64,000 nt of DNA, from positions 6,859,537-6,923,536 of the forward strand of contig NC_021686.1 in NCBI RefSeq assembly GCF_000247815.1, given 5' to 3'. Shown here one piece after another: positions 1-13,296 of this stretch; within the stretch, counting starts at the first letter, position 1, and every line of letters starts with the position of its first letter. Source of the stretch: Ficedula albicollis (taxonomy: Eukaryota > Chordata > Aves > Passeriformes > Muscicapidae). The notes below the pieces were generated by a model. It was given only the letters and a program-made list of their open reading frames with translations. It was not told the origin of the DNA and ran no database searches. A program made the position numbers and the translations under genes.

Positions 1-39
1 CACAATGGATTTCGTGATTCTGTTTCCCTTTATTTTTTA

Positions 40-228
40 GCAACATTAGTGATGGCAATGTCAGTAGTGCAGTTGACCAGTCTTGTACAGATGCCCCCAC
101 AAACTGTGGTAACTGATGTGACCTTTATAGTAGGACTTGATAAAGAAATCTTTAGAAGTTCTAACCAGTATAGTATGAAGATTAAACTACCAGTAATCAA
201 GACAGGACGGAATGTAGCCAGTTACTAG
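40..228 (+). other. Exon-like open stretch at left edge, unassigned
   Basis: After a pyrimidine-rich tract ending TTTTTTAG the frame is open for 62 codons to a TAG at 226-228 and includes MAMSVVQLTSLVQMPP and GLDKEIFRSSNQYS. I do not recognise the peptide. It may be the last exon of a gene to the left, a decayed pseudogene or chance. Confidence 0.2.
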
Positions 229-868
229 CTTATTGGGTGAAGTTATGCTGATGGAAAGTTCCTTGACCTGGTGAGGCCTAAAACATTAATTATTAATAAA
301 TTAATGTATTAAACATTGTTCCAGTCTGATTACCCTAGAGGGACTGTATCTAAATTGTTGAAGCTTTGCCTTGAGGTTTTCCCAGCTCCAAAGCGTGAAT
401 TATCTCCTGCTCATCCCAGCCCTGTGATTCTTGAGACCAAGTGTGACAATTCAATCACAGCAGTCAGATATTAGGTAGTTAGTGGGGGTGTATGGTATGG
501 CATTTAATGGATCCCTAAGAGTCATGGTGAAATTGGCCTTTGCTTACTGCAGGATCTAAAGGGACATGAGAGAAACAGAAAAAAAGATCATACTTAGAAC
601 AACAGTTATATCCATGGATCATAAACCATGAAATAGACCGTAAAAGTGGTAAGAAGGCTTATCCAATTCCAAATTACAGTTGTTTGAGCACTAAGCAGCT
701 TAAGAAAGTAAGCATTATGATCGTTCTCATTCAGAACAAGAAACCACTGCTGAGGTAAAACCTTTGGCTGGTAGTAACACAATGAAAATATTAATCTTAG
801 CTGTTAATCTTTTTGATTTATAGGTATTACATAAATCACACTGCTGATTTTTCCAAGCCTTCTGCTAG

Positions 869-975
869 GGTTTGCTGCATACTGTTCACCTGGAGAGAAT
901 GGCCTGTTGGGAATTCCTGACTACTTTGGGAATACTTCAGATGTAATACAGACTGCAAATGTTAGCTTGCACCAG
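869..975 (+). other. Exon-like stretch, unassigned
   Basis: A 107-base stretch lies between an acceptor-like TCTGCTAG and a donor GTAAAG and is open in one frame, containing FAAYCSPGENGLLGIPDYFG. It could be an exon or pseudo-exon; no family is recognised. Confidence 0.2.
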
Positions 976-2594
976 GTAAAGTTAAATTACTAACTTGTCT
1001 TAATAAATATGCTGCCTTTCCAACTGTTAGAGAACAAAATTTTGGATTAGAATTAGGAGGTTATTGAACAAGAATTACATAATAAATATATGGATGGTTA
1101 TGTTACTCTCTTTCCTCAACCAGTGGTTATGGAATATATGGTTATTCCAGCTCTGCATATGTCATTGGAAGGAAAAAAATCACCTTGAATAATTAAAACA
1201 GCAATTTTCCATTTTTTTTCCTTTAAATGTCTGTAAAAAAGTCAGTAGTGATCAGACATGAATTTGTTATGACTACTATCCATGGAAATATTCCACAACA
1301 AAGAATGTATACTGTCTATAAAATTTCACCAAGAAAGAGCTTTACAGAAAACAAGAGTATGAAAAGGAGAACCCCTTTGGTGAAGTCATACTTGGGAGTA
1401 TTGACCTGAATTAACAAAACTGAAATCCTTAAACCATATTAGAACTTTATGAGAAGAGAAACTTGCAGAATTAAACTGAACTAAATTAGAGTATGAACAA
1501 TTCCCTTCCAGATGTGACTTAACCAAAATACTGCTGTTTAGTCAAAATAATCATGTGTAAATTAAATATAGTCTAGTGTAATCCATTCTAAAAGTCAACT
1601 TGCAGTTAGTGGCTATTGTTCAATTTGCTGCCACCACTTGACACAGCTCTTTTGCTTAGGATGCCCAGAGGTGAGTGAGCGTTTCTCTGGCCAGAACAGG
1701 AAGATCTAAGCCATATTCTTGTAGCTGGCCAGCATATGGAGGAGGACTCTCACTAAAGGTATTGTCAGTATTAGGTTTTCTTTCTACTTTTTTGTTGGTA
1801 GTGATGGATTGTTAATATCTCTGTGATAAAAAATTGCTTATTGCATGCAAGTTATGCTCTCTGTGGTATTTTATTTGTTCTCTCGTGTGTACCATACTTT
1901 TGAAAACCCTGGCCCACTGTATCACTGAAACAGCAACAGCTTTTCCTTTTTAAATGCTAGTGAAATTATACATTGCAATTTTCAGCACTTACCAGTCAAA
2001 TTATGGGTTTGAGCCATGAAAATAGGATGACTTTTACTTTAGCAGAAACTACATCAGTATGTATGTTTTTTGTAATCCATGGAAGAAAAAATGTCCTATA
2101 GCAGACCACACTTTCCTGTGTATGAATGAAGAGGTTGTGGTGGATTTTTTACTTTTTTGCTTATTCTTTCTTAAACATCTATATATTATAACTTGGTTAC
2201 CCTCAGAATTGAGCTAAACAGTGTATCAGTATTTTCCAACCACAGAAATGGGGTGGTGCAAAGCTGACTTGTCGGTCTAACAACCACTGAAGGTCAGTTG
2301 CTTTTTGCATACCATTCTTTCCGTGGCAGAGACGTGATTTCTGCAATCGCTGGGAGGTTGACCGTGGTGGAGGGGGAGCAGAGTATTTGACAACAGTCAC
2401 AGGGCAAGTTACACTGTAACTTTTGAGGTATGAGCCCGAGGTTGCCGATGAATCTTTAGCTTCCTTGGGAAACTATTTAGAGTTTTAAAAATTAATTTAA
2501 AATTTCTTGCATGTTAAAATTTTGTTGGAATAGGTGGAAGGCAGTGAAACACCTGTAGGTTTTTATACAACAGATAATGGATCGATTTCAATGT
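976..2594. other. Intergenic DNA, nothing recognised
   Basis: AT-rich unique sequence. Only short chance frames are seen. Confidence 0.6.
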
Positions 2595-2800
2595 CTCAAT
2601 CATTATCCGCGGCAAAAACTAAACTCCTGTAAGCAGCCCCTCCGTCCCGCCTCGCCGGGGATTGTCTCCCTCGATCCGAGCGGAATTTGGCTGCCACGGG
2701 CCAGCAGGGGGAGCGAGTCCCTCCCGAGGCGTGTCTGACCCGGCCCACGGCAGGTGAGGAACAGCGATTCCTCTGCGTTGGAAAGTGCTGCGTTAAAAAG
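2595..2800. other. Small GC/CpG-rich patch
   Basis: About 200 bases of CpG-rich DNA in an AT-rich setting. It contains a CTCF-like site and a CACGGCAG/GTGAGG sequence that resembles a splice donor. No protein is recognised on either strand. Confidence 0.45.
2698..2717 (+). promoter_or_regulatory. Candidate CTCF site
   Basis: CCAGCAGGGGGAGCG matches the CTCF core CCAGCAGGGGGCGC at all but one position (A for C late in the motif). Confidence 0.4.
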
Positions 2801-5800
2801 GATTGCTTGAATTGGAAAAAAAAAGTCAAGCCGTTTCAATGCAGTGTTTGAGCACACACTAAGCGGGGCTAAGCTGGAATGTAAATGCCAGCCACCATCA
2901 GGAGCATTAGCTTCAGGCCTCAGGATAGCCTCAGAGGAGAGTCATGAGTAAAATATGTTGCATTGTGACAAAGTCACGGATGACTGCACTAATGAGAATG
3001 TAAGCAGGAAAAACACAAAACCATTTTTCAAATGGGTGGCAGTTTAGAGATCTTCTGTTAGCCAGAAATAAAACAAAAAGGGTGTGGGGTACTGCCAGTC
3101 TCTGTGTGTAACCTTCTCTAAAGGGTGGTAACAGTTATGATGGGCAGGTGGATCCAGATTTTTTCCCTAGCCAGCTTTACTCCCTGAGGTATCGAAGTTA
3201 CTCAAACCTCTCAGTATGTTCGGCAACAAATCAAACTGCACTATCTCACGTTGGTGGGGGGGGAAGAGAAGGGAATCGTTTGTCTGTGGGTGGTGTTACA
3301 GCTTAGACTGTCTCCTGATGGTGACACACACACTTGGACAGGAAGAGTGACAAAACCCAAGCCATTCCTGAAAATGTCTCTACAGCGAATACCCGAACCC
3401 TCTCTTCAAGCACAATGTTCTAGAAATGCAGTAGTTAATATTTTAATCATTACAATCAAGGTGCCTAGCTAAGACAGCCTTCCTAAGCATTAGTTGTCCA
3501 AAGTATGTAAAAATTTGCAAATAGCGCTTTTTGTTGACTAGGAAATTCAAGATTCATTTGCAGAGCCGCACACACAAAACTTTGAAAATGCGGTTTAAAA
3601 ATGAAATGGAAGATTCTATATTAATTCAAACAAGGAGTCCTAAAGAGTAAATAAATTTGAGAAGCTGATACAAATTAAAGTTCTGTTCTGCAGGCTCTTG
3701 GATTAAATGCAGTTTTCCACCTTACTGAGCCTTGACACTGCATACTCTTAAGATCTGTAAATCTTTTAAGATGCTTTACTGTTTAAGAGAGTAATACATT
3801 TGCAAAATTTCTTAAAATCAGAGAAATGTATCTGTGTGGACAAAAAGGCTGTATTTTAATAAGAATCATATACACATTGCTTCAATTTATGATTTAACAA
3901 TAACTTATTTATCCTAGCTGATTATAGGTAATGAATAGTCAGAAGTTCAGATAGTTCTGTGAGCAGTTCTCACTTCATGTACTTTGAGATAAGGATCCTT
4001 TCTGAAAGTGCAGGATAAGCACATAATGATGTTTTTAGTTTGTCAATTCTTTCAGAGACACTTCTCATTTTGTTAATACTATGTTAGTCTTTCAGTTTTT
4101 CTAAAAAAGCCCCAAACTTTTCCTACCCTTTAAAAAGAATCCTTATTTTCCTTGTTATTTATTATAGTTAGGAATGATTAAATGTAGCAATCTATGTCCT
4201 ATGCTATTTGATTATTTTATTCTATTCAATTTTCTCAGAAGTGCTGTCTTATTTGTCTGTAATAAACAGGCTTTGGAGATTAAGGTGAGGAAAATTACAC
4301 CTATTTTCTGACCTGTTTGCTAATATTATGTTTATCTCACTGTTGTAACGAGCTAACCCATTATCATGAGCTTCAGCTGTTTACATCATGTCTCAATTTT
4401 ATCATTTGCTTTTCGTGGCTGCACTGCCTAATTTAGCAATATAAGGTGTGTCTGATTACTTCCTTTGGAAGACAGAGACTGCCACTGCATCCACTGATAG
4501 CATGAAACTCAGGATGTGTTTTATTCAATGCATAATGCTCGTTGTAGCTGTACTTTAGATCTATGGTTTAGTTACCTTCAATATCTTGATTTTTCACCTG
4601 AACTTGTCCATATTTGCTTTGCTTTCTATTTAGAGGCTGGCTACAACAACTCTTTAATGCTAGAGAACTCTGCTATAACTGGAAAGATGGAATGGGGTGA
4701 AGTGAATTGATCTCTTTTCTATCACAGGTTATATATGAGGTTTAAATCTGCGCATAAAGAAGATGGAGGAGGGGGAAACAATGGTTTGTTGTCTGATTCA
4801 GTTAAAGAATGGCGATTTGCTACGTGTCACAGTAGAACTGAGGAATACCTCTTTCCACAGGGAGTTTCCTGCCAGAATAAACCTTTCTTTGTTTTTTAGC
4901 TTTGCCAAGATCTAGAAGACCTCAATCTCTTGGCAAAGGCAAATTATTGTGCCTTTTAGGAGTGTATATTTAGTATGAGCTGTCCAAGAGAGACCAGAGA
5001 GGAAGATGTGTGCTGATGCTGCTGGCTTTGCTCGTGCTCATGCCTGTGTGCAAGCAGATTCACTCAAATGAAGCCCTTTCATAAAGCAAATGTTGTGTAG
5101 CTGTTAAAGACTCAGCCTCAAGGCACATTTCAGGGGTCAACCTTGGAATAGCTTTAGTCTGAACACAGAGATTGAATGTCATGGTGGGAACACACCTTCC
5201 TGTCTTATTCCCCAGAGGAGTCCCATGCTGATACAGCTCTATCAAATGACCCAAAGCACAGTGCATGAAGACAATCAATTTGGCTCAGTTTTGAGCTGCA
5301 ATGAAGTGCTAAATCACACATTGGTGAGTTAGATTGCTCTGATCAAGAATGATCTCTCTGAAGCAAGTTTTGCAGGAGACTGCTAAGGGTTGCTTACAAT
5401 CCTCTTGAAGCTGGCAATCAGATTATCCTTTTCGTAGGTGAGCTAAGTAGGTTAAACATCTTGAAAGCCTCTAAACTGTTTCTCTCATATCCTGAAAGCT
5501 ATTAACACATCAGCACTGAGTCTGCTTCCCTGCAATGTTAGGTCAAAGGGGCTAAATGTTACACCTCTCTGCCTTGCTTAACCATGTCCATGTGGCTAAA
5601 ACAGAAATTCCCCAATGATCATATTGGCTCTTATGAATTGTCAACTCTCTCCATGTACTATGGAGGAAGCTCAGGCCCTCTATAGAGAATGCCACCATGA
5701 CTCTCAATTATAGACCAATACCCTAGTTCCTGCAAACCAGATAAGCATTTATTCATCAGCTTATCTTAACTGTTACACCTATTCCAGAAGGTCAAGGAGT

Positions 5801-6219
5801 CATGCAAAACTCAGGTTTACGAGCACTAGTAAAAATGGCAAAGTATCTTCAAGCTGTCTGTGTATAAAAACATATTTAAGGAATTTTTCAGCTTCACCTC
5901 TGACACTTTGCGAGCAATTGGAATTTCAAGTCCCTAAGAGTAGTGTTTGCTTTTTGTTTTCTATCATTCTGCTTCATGTTGCAGGAAACAGTGAAACAAA
6001 AAATTTAATAATGTCTCCTGAAATGTAGTGAAACAAAAGCCATGTCACAAAACTAACATTTTATAAATACACTGAATAATTCTGAATTTAAATAAAACTT
6101 TAAATAAGGAGTGGCCAGACTTGACTAGGGTCTTTCAAAGAAAATACCTCTGCAGAAACTCAATGAAAATGAAGTTAGCATGAGAATTCTTTGAATGCAT
6201 CCCTAAAATGACCAGAGCT
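2801..6219. other. Intergenic DNA, nothing recognised
   Basis: AT-rich unique sequence with no exon, RNA gene or transposon recognised. Confidence 0.6.
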
Positions 6220-6310
6220 AGTGGAGTGTGTCCCTGCCTGTGACAGAGGGGGTTGGAACAAGATAATTTTTAAGGTTCCTTTCTACCAAAACCATTCCAT
6301 GATGCTATGA
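6220..6310 (+). mobile_element. CR1 LINE 3'-end fragment
   Basis: GTCCCTGCCTGTGACAGAGG then GGGTTGGAACAAGATAATTT, AAGGTTCCTTTCTACC and CCATTCCATGATGCTATGA follow the CR1 3' end in the sense direction. Confidence 0.85.
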
Positions 6311-9300
6311 ATGCTGCCACAGATACCCTAGGAAAGTATTTTCCATAAAGAATTGTGTATTGCATCCCTCTGTCTTGCATTCAAACCAATATGACCCTAA
6401 AATTATAAAATCTCAGACTAAAATTGATTTGCCATATAAGCAACACAACGCTTGGAAATTAGTGGTTCCTCAGAGAATTGTTCTGACGAAATCAATATAT
6501 CTAAAAATCAGGTTAGCATATTTTCTTCTTCCTTGAAAGAGTCAGTATTCCCTAGTAAGCACACTGCTCAAGACTTTTGGGAAACAAGTATGAAGTACTG
6601 TTTAGCACTGCCTAATTTAGTAGTGCTGCCATAACTGCAGCTGTCAGCTGGATCAGAAGCATCCCAGTATATACAGATTACACCTACAAACAGGCAATAT
6701 TAGAAGTGATGAGAGTTCCATGGCAGTGGACTAACAGACTAATACAGTATGCTTGACTTTGTGGAGTTCTAGTTCTGAAATACAGAAGAGAATCCAGAAG
6801 AACATGCAGTTGACAGTAGCCATTACAAATAATGGCACTGATGGAGCAGCAAGATCGTTCACGCAGCTATTGCAAGGTAGGACAGATACATGGAGTAATG
6901 TTTTTAGGAAACAATTGCAATTGCAACAGAATTGGACTGCCATTAAGATTGAAGTTGCTACAACAGGCGGAGTTCTGTTTCTCATACTTCACTCTAACTT
7001 TTCACTCTTTACAGGCTTTTGCAATCTGTTTTATAAATACAATTTTGTGTTTCTAACAATGTAGGCTTTCACAAAATTTGAGGTTTGAGTTTGTGTGCTG
7101 TAAGACTCAAAAGAAACCTTGGATGATTGAGGTTTTAACTTGAATGCTGCACTCTCAAATGTGATACCCCACCCATTGGCTGCATACAAAAGGAGGTTTT
7201 TAACTGACAGGAGAGTTAACATTCTTCCAAACCTCAGTCTGGAGCATGTATAATTATACTAAAGCATTGTTAGAAGCTGTTTTAAAAGGAAATGTTGTCT
7301 GCCTTCTGAGGTTTTTCTATATTCATGTAGTCTGGGCATGTCAATCTTTCTTTGAAACCACAGCATTGTTATTCTTGATCAATAAGCAACACAATCACAC
7401 TTTAGCACAGAAAATGACAAGCAGCTGGGCTCTTCAAATTTACAGCTTGCCACTAACTTTGTAGAGAGCTTCAGTTATCCTGAGTCTCACTACTTAAATT
7501 TGTAAAATGAGACTTATGCAGCTGTGATTATTTATATACTAAAAAATTATATTTTCTTCTGTAAACTGCTGAGTATCGGGCAATAGATAATTTTACACAT
7601 TTTTGTTACCTTTTAGGTATGTACTGGTTTAACTGAGGTCAGAATCTAACCTGTAACAAATGCTCTTTATACTTTATTTATGTTTTCTGAAGACTAAACT
7701 TGCTTTGACTGTCAGTTGAAACATTTTAGTATTGAACCTACTACCATTCCTTCCTTTTCTAAAAAGGTCCAAATTATTCCTTATACCAAATATTTCAAAG
7801 AACAGCTCACCTTTATTCTGAGGGGATGAAAAAGTTGTGTTTATTAAATTTTATTTTTACTATAAAAATATGACACACTCCGAAAGTCTATCCTATTTTA
7901 CTGTAAGTCAATCAGTTTTAAATAAATCCTTTCCTAATTAGGTTGTCTTGCCTCTGCCTCTGGTGCCTACTCCATTCAAGTTTTTTCCAGACACAGGCCC
8001 CTTACAAGATGCTATTCTGATAACAGAACAGGAAGTTCTTTATCTTCTAATATTTTGTGACTCCATATTTAATTATATGCTTTAAGGAGGTAGAAAATAT
8101 ACCTTGCTCAAAGAGAAATTACTTGGGCTGGTACAAGAAATTTCAGGGCCTATGGCATACAAGTCAGATAAGATGATCTGACCTTCAGCTCCTTGAACAA
8201 ATGACAAGTGACTTAAGAAGCCAAAGATAAAAAGGTGATCGGCAAAGGCCAGAAAAACAAAATTCAAAGACCAAAAGCTTGAAAGCAGCAGCACAGCAGT
8301 AAGCAGAGGTCAGCCCTTCTCCAAGTGACTGTGGTGCTCAGTGTTCTCACAGAGGTTTTTAAGTCCAGTATTTCAAGTAAAATTAGGACTGCTGCTTCTC
8401 CTCCTCTTTCTTCAACTTGCTGTCATAATGATCATAAAAGGACCCACCTAATTCCAGTCCTTCCAGTTGTGCAGTAATCAGCTAACTATGCAGATTGCAG
8501 AAAACTGAGGGGGGGGGGATGTAATATATGTGCTATAGTAGAAAATGTTTCTCTCTTTACATGGAAAAGTGATAATTTAATGTTTGTATTATTTAGATCT
8601 TAAGATGCATTCCCTCCCCGAGGAAAAGGAATGAAGTCATTACAGAGAATTAACTGTTTTACATTGCTTTACATTTGAATTCTACTTTATTATATGAGTA
8701 TACAAAACATGTTTGCACACATTCATAGACAAACTATGTGTTGCTTCAACAAAAATAAGTAAATTAAAAAGCCCAGTTGATGGGAAGAAAATGGATGTTT
8801 GGCAGCATCTCTGCACACAATTATCTGTGAATGTCCATGCATTTGGAACAGTGATGTGCAGTATTGGCTGTTGGGGTTTTTGATAAAAACTGTACAGGCT
8901 TTTTTTTTTTTTGTGGCTGTCAGGAAGAACCAATTGAAACAAAAATTAAATCTAGTATTTGACAGAATAAAAATTAGGCCTGCTTATGTAATTAAGTTGA
9001 CCCTCCATTCTAAATAAGACTTCAATGCAAGTGAAGATTATCTGTCCCAGGCAAATCCTTCCTAGGGATTACATGGTGCATAAACTAATAAGGTTTTATC
9101 TTTTCTGAGAGGGCAGATAACTAGAGGAACATTAAAACATTAATGTGGTATTAAAGAATTGCAAACAGAATTAGGAAATTAGGTGGTTGTAAGTCTCACA
9201 GCAGCATCAAATCACCATTAAGTATGCAGATGCTGTGTGCAGACACAGAAAATTATAAATACTCCCATGTATGCAGAACTGTTTTTTTCTGTGAAGTAAA

Positions 9301-10261
9301 AATGTCAAGTATGCATAAGCTGTTTATTTTAAAAGGTAATCTGAATATGGTTAGCATAAAATTTTGTATGCACCCTATTACTCCTTTTTTTGGGATATCA
9401 AAGTCACAAAAAGAAGCTAGACAAAATTTTTATCATTCAGCATAATTTAGATGAATATACTTTTGGTACAATAACTGAGACACAAAATGTGCTGGTTTAC
9501 ACCCTAAAAAGGTAAAAATATATTTAGTACCTACCATCTGAAAGACTTTCATGAAGACTGCAATATGGCTATTTGGGAAACTGTTTATTTAAAAGGCTAA
9601 TCAGTGAAAGCTATAACCTAGACTTGAAACTAGAAAGCTACCAAAGAAGGAGTCAGAGAAATGAACTACTTTACTTTGTTCCCAGTCACTTTTTGACTGC
9701 TGGTTTGAGATCACCCTTGATTGGATGCTACATATATGTATTGTAGGATAAGTACTCAGAAGAATTTAAATCCGTTTAGTAAGATTCACCCCTCTAACAG
9801 CTAAAGATGAAACAATTCATTTTAAAGCTTTACTGGGACTGGTCCTCGCTCCCTTTTTCCTTTCTGTCTTGCACATCCTGATGTCAGTTAGCAAGGCCAG
9901 GTACACACAATACAGCAAACCCTCTCGTTCTATGCAGTAAATGCAAAGAGAATGGTGATTCCATCCACACATCACTGCTGGTACAAATGGGGTAGTTCAT
10001 GGCATTTGGTCTCTTCATTTTATAATGGTATTTCATATGCAATTAAAACCTTTTCTCCTTTATATATAGGAACAACATATTCTTCATATGTTATTTTAAA
10101 GAACACAGCTCTACTTGTTTAGGATGGTATGAACTTTATTAGTTACAGGACCTGTACATAAGAGTTTGTCTAGATGGCTCGTGATGAAATTCTGTAAATA
10201 TAGTATCACATGAGGAAATTTTTTTTATATGAAACCAAGGAAGCAAGTTATGTATTTGGAT
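6311..10261. other. Intergenic DNA, nothing recognised
   Basis: AT-rich sequence. The open frame at 6,753-7,064 (103 codons) has no recognisable domain and is overlapped by others on both strands, so it is treated as chance. Confidence 0.6.
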
Positions 10262-10450
10262 CAGGTCAGAGAATTACAGAATGGTTAAGGTTTGGAGGGG
10301 ACAGCGGTGGGACATCCAGTCTAACTGCCCTGCTCAAGCAGGGTCATCCTAGAGCACATGGCACAGGATTGCATCCAGCTGGTTCTGGAATATCTCCAGT
10401 GAGGGAAACTCTACAACCACTCTGTTCTGGTGCTTGGTCACCCAATGATC
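10262..10450 (-). mobile_element. CR1 LINE 3' fragment
   Basis: TTACAGAATGGTTAAGGTTT, the TCTAACTGCCCTGCTCAAGC part and a CTCCAGTGAGGGAAACTCTA-like part are the reverse complement of a diverged CR1 3' end. Confidence 0.75.
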
Positions 10451-11887
10451 ATCCTCCTTGTATTAAAATAAAATCAAAAAGAATGATGAAGTCTGAAGAC
10501 TGCCAAACCCTTTGGTGTGCTAGTTTTCAATCCGTACTATGGAAATTATGCAACACCTCTATTTATCTTTGAAGATTCATTGAGCTCTGTAAGAGCTGTT
10601 AAATATCATCTTCCCTGAGCACTGTCACACATACAAGGTACTAGGACTTCAATGCAGCAGCTTCCTTCACACTCCGCTGTTTTCTTAGGTCTTTGTGACA
10701 ATGAGTCTTCAACTCTTCTGCTCATAAGTGTCCTGAATATGTCTTCTTTTGTCCATAGCTGATCTTTTTAAAGGAAGTATAAAGTCTATAGAATTATAAA
10801 ATCTTCCTTACTTTTAGGAGAACTTTTTCTTAAGACTGTAATTCATACTTCAAAGAAGCATAAACTTAACTCTTTATAATTACAGGTTATATAAATGGTT
10901 CTAATTTGTTTATATTGTATAGTGCCCATGGCATTTGTTGCCTTCCAATGCAGTGGAAAATAGGTCTACACGGAAAACATCATATTTTTCTCATGTTGCC
11001 CCAGATTTGAGATTGCATTTAAATTCTTACCTTCTACTGAGTCCCTACTTCTCACTGAAAATCAAACAGCTGCTAAATGCTAAACAGCATTTTATTGAAC
11101 AGCCTTCCTGTTGTACACTGGCTGTCTGTGCATGTTGTCAGCAAATGACTCTTGCATCTTTTGGCTGATTTGAAGTATCTGGTTTATTTCAGGTATAGCA
11201 AATCATAGTTCTCTGGTTCAATTACACCTCATCCCAACCACACTGCAAAGGAAAGAATAAAAGTGGGTGTCCATCCCACAGAGACTTGGAGATGAGAGAT
11301 TAAGAACCAAGTTGACAAGTGACATATACTCAGCTCTTCAGTTGTTTATCACCTGTTTGATCTTACATGTCTTAAGATACAAGTTTTCCTATACTCACTT
11401 TTTTCCTACTCATAAATTCTCTAGCTAATCCCCGTGTTCCCTACCCCTCAGTAGGGAAACCCATTTCCAGGGATTTTTTGACCCTCAACAATAAATTCAG
11501 TAACTTCCCAGTTCCCAAAACAGTCTGGATGGTGTTTAAAGATAGAGGGCCCTTGTACAGATTAGTCTGGAGCAATCAAAGGCTACATTCTACTTACCTT
11601 TCCTTTGATGGATGCATTACTTAGGGATTTTATCCTGATGGGTTCAGTAAAAAAAAATAAAACTGCACAGCTGAGGGAGCACAAGAAAGACAAGTCCTGA
11701 AAGAAAACTGCAAGACAAGCAGACACCCAATAGGGTGTTCACTGTTGACAGGGTGAAGAGCAAAACAACTAGGAGGTGAACAAATAAATAGGTTACAAAA
11801 AATCTTCATTTTATTTTCAAGCAATTTAAAACATTAGGGACAATGAAAAACAGGTAGACATAGTAAAAATTACACAAAATTGTGAAT

Positions 11888-12811
11888 TTCTCTTCTCTTC
11901 TCTTCTCTTCTCTTCTCTTCTCTTCTCTTCTCTTCTCTTCTCTTCTCTTCTCTTCTCTTCTCTTCTCTTCTCTTCTCTTCTCTTCTCTTCTCTTCTCTTC
12001 TCTTCTCTTCTCTTCTCTTCTCTTCTCTTCTCTTCTCTTCTCTTCTCTTCTCTTCTCTTCTCTTCTCTTCTCTTCTCTTCTCTTCTCTTCTCTTCTCTTC
12101 TCTTCTCTTCTCTTCTCTTCTCTTCTCTTCTCTTCTCTTCTCTTCTCTTCTCTTCTCTTCTCTTCTCTTCTCTTCTCTTCTCTTCTCTTCTCTTCTCTTC
12201 TCTTCTCTTCTCTTCTCTTCTCTTCTCTTCTCTTCTCTTCTCTTCTCTTCTCTTCTCTTCTCTTCTCTTCTCTTCTCTTCTCTTCTCTTCTCTTCTCTTC
12301 TCTTCTCTTCTCTTCTCTTCTCTTCTCTTCTCTTCTCTTCTCTTCTCTTCTCTTCTCTTCTCTTCTCTTCTCTTCTCTTCTCTTCTCTTCTCTTCTCTTC
12401 TCTTCTCTTCTCTTCTCTTCTCTTCTCTTCTCTTCTCTTCTCTTCTCTTCTCTTCTCTTCTCTTCTCTTCTCTTCTCTTCTCTTCTCTTCTCTTCTCTTC
12501 TCTTCTCTTCTCTTCTCTTCTCTTCTCTTCTCTTCTCTTCTCTTCTCTTCTCTTCTCTTCTCTTCTCTTCTCTTCTCTTCTCTTCTCTTCTCTTCTCTTC
12601 TCTTCTCTTCTCTTCTCTTCTCTTCTCTTCTCTTCTCTTCTCTTCTCTTCTCTTCTCTTCTCTTCTCTTCTCTTCTCTTCTCTTCTCTTCTCTTCTCTTC
12701 TCTTCTCTTCTCTTCTCTTCTCTTCTCTTCTCTTCTCTTCTCTTCTCTTCTCTTCTCTTCTCTTCTCTTCTCTTCTCTTCTCTTCTCTTCTCTTCTCTTC
12801 TCTTCTCTTCT
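11888..12811 (+). repeat. Pure (TTCTC)n array, about 185 copies
   Basis: The array is 924 nt of the pentamer TTCTC with no interruption seen. One strand is all pyrimidine and the other all purine, which favours triplex (H-DNA) folding. Both strands stay open in some frames, giving false 300-codon frames. Confidence 0.98.
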
Positions 12812-12844
12812 TAATGAAATATAGTCTGCAGTCTCTATTAATCC

Positions 12845-13015
12845 ATGTTCTGTCTCCACCCTGGATACTGCATTCAATTCTGCAGCCTCCCCCCAGTCTC
12901 AGTAAAAATAGAACTGGAAGAAGATTCAGAAATAGTCGACAATGACAAAGGCATAGAAATGGAATTTCATAACAGTGAGTTTAAATGGTAGGAAAGTATG
13001 AAAAGGGCACTGCTT
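12845..13015 (+). mobile_element. Possible old CR1 fragment
   Basis: CTGGATACTGCATTCAATTC and an AACTGGAAGAAGATTCAGAA stretch resemble the CR1 ORF2 end in the sense direction. It directly abuts the TTCTC array. Strongly diverged. Confidence 0.4.
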
Positions 13016-13296
13016 CTGTTTGTGACAAAGCTGTCTAGATAATGAAAGCAGGCAAAATTTCAAGTCTCTTTGAATTTAGTACAGATTATTTCCCCAGTGC
13101 ATTTGCATCTTTTGGTTGGTGATATGTGGAAAAAATTATTGTCAATTAATTTATTATTGCAGAACAGGCCTACTGCCTTCCCTGCCTACAGGCCATGGTT
13201 TCATAAAAACGTTTACGCAAAAGGAAGTGATATTGGAGTCTCCTTCCCTGTCAGGGTGGAACTGCTAATTTGAAGGTACCTGCTGTCACATCGCAA

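Noticed and set aside
6753..7064. 103-codon plus frame with a partly antisense 84-codon frame
   Set aside because: No recognisable motif and no sign of flanking viral or gene sequence; treated as chance.
11870..12877. Open frames of 310-335 codons on both strands
   Set aside because: They only translate the TTCTC pentamer; low-complexity, no start context or domain.
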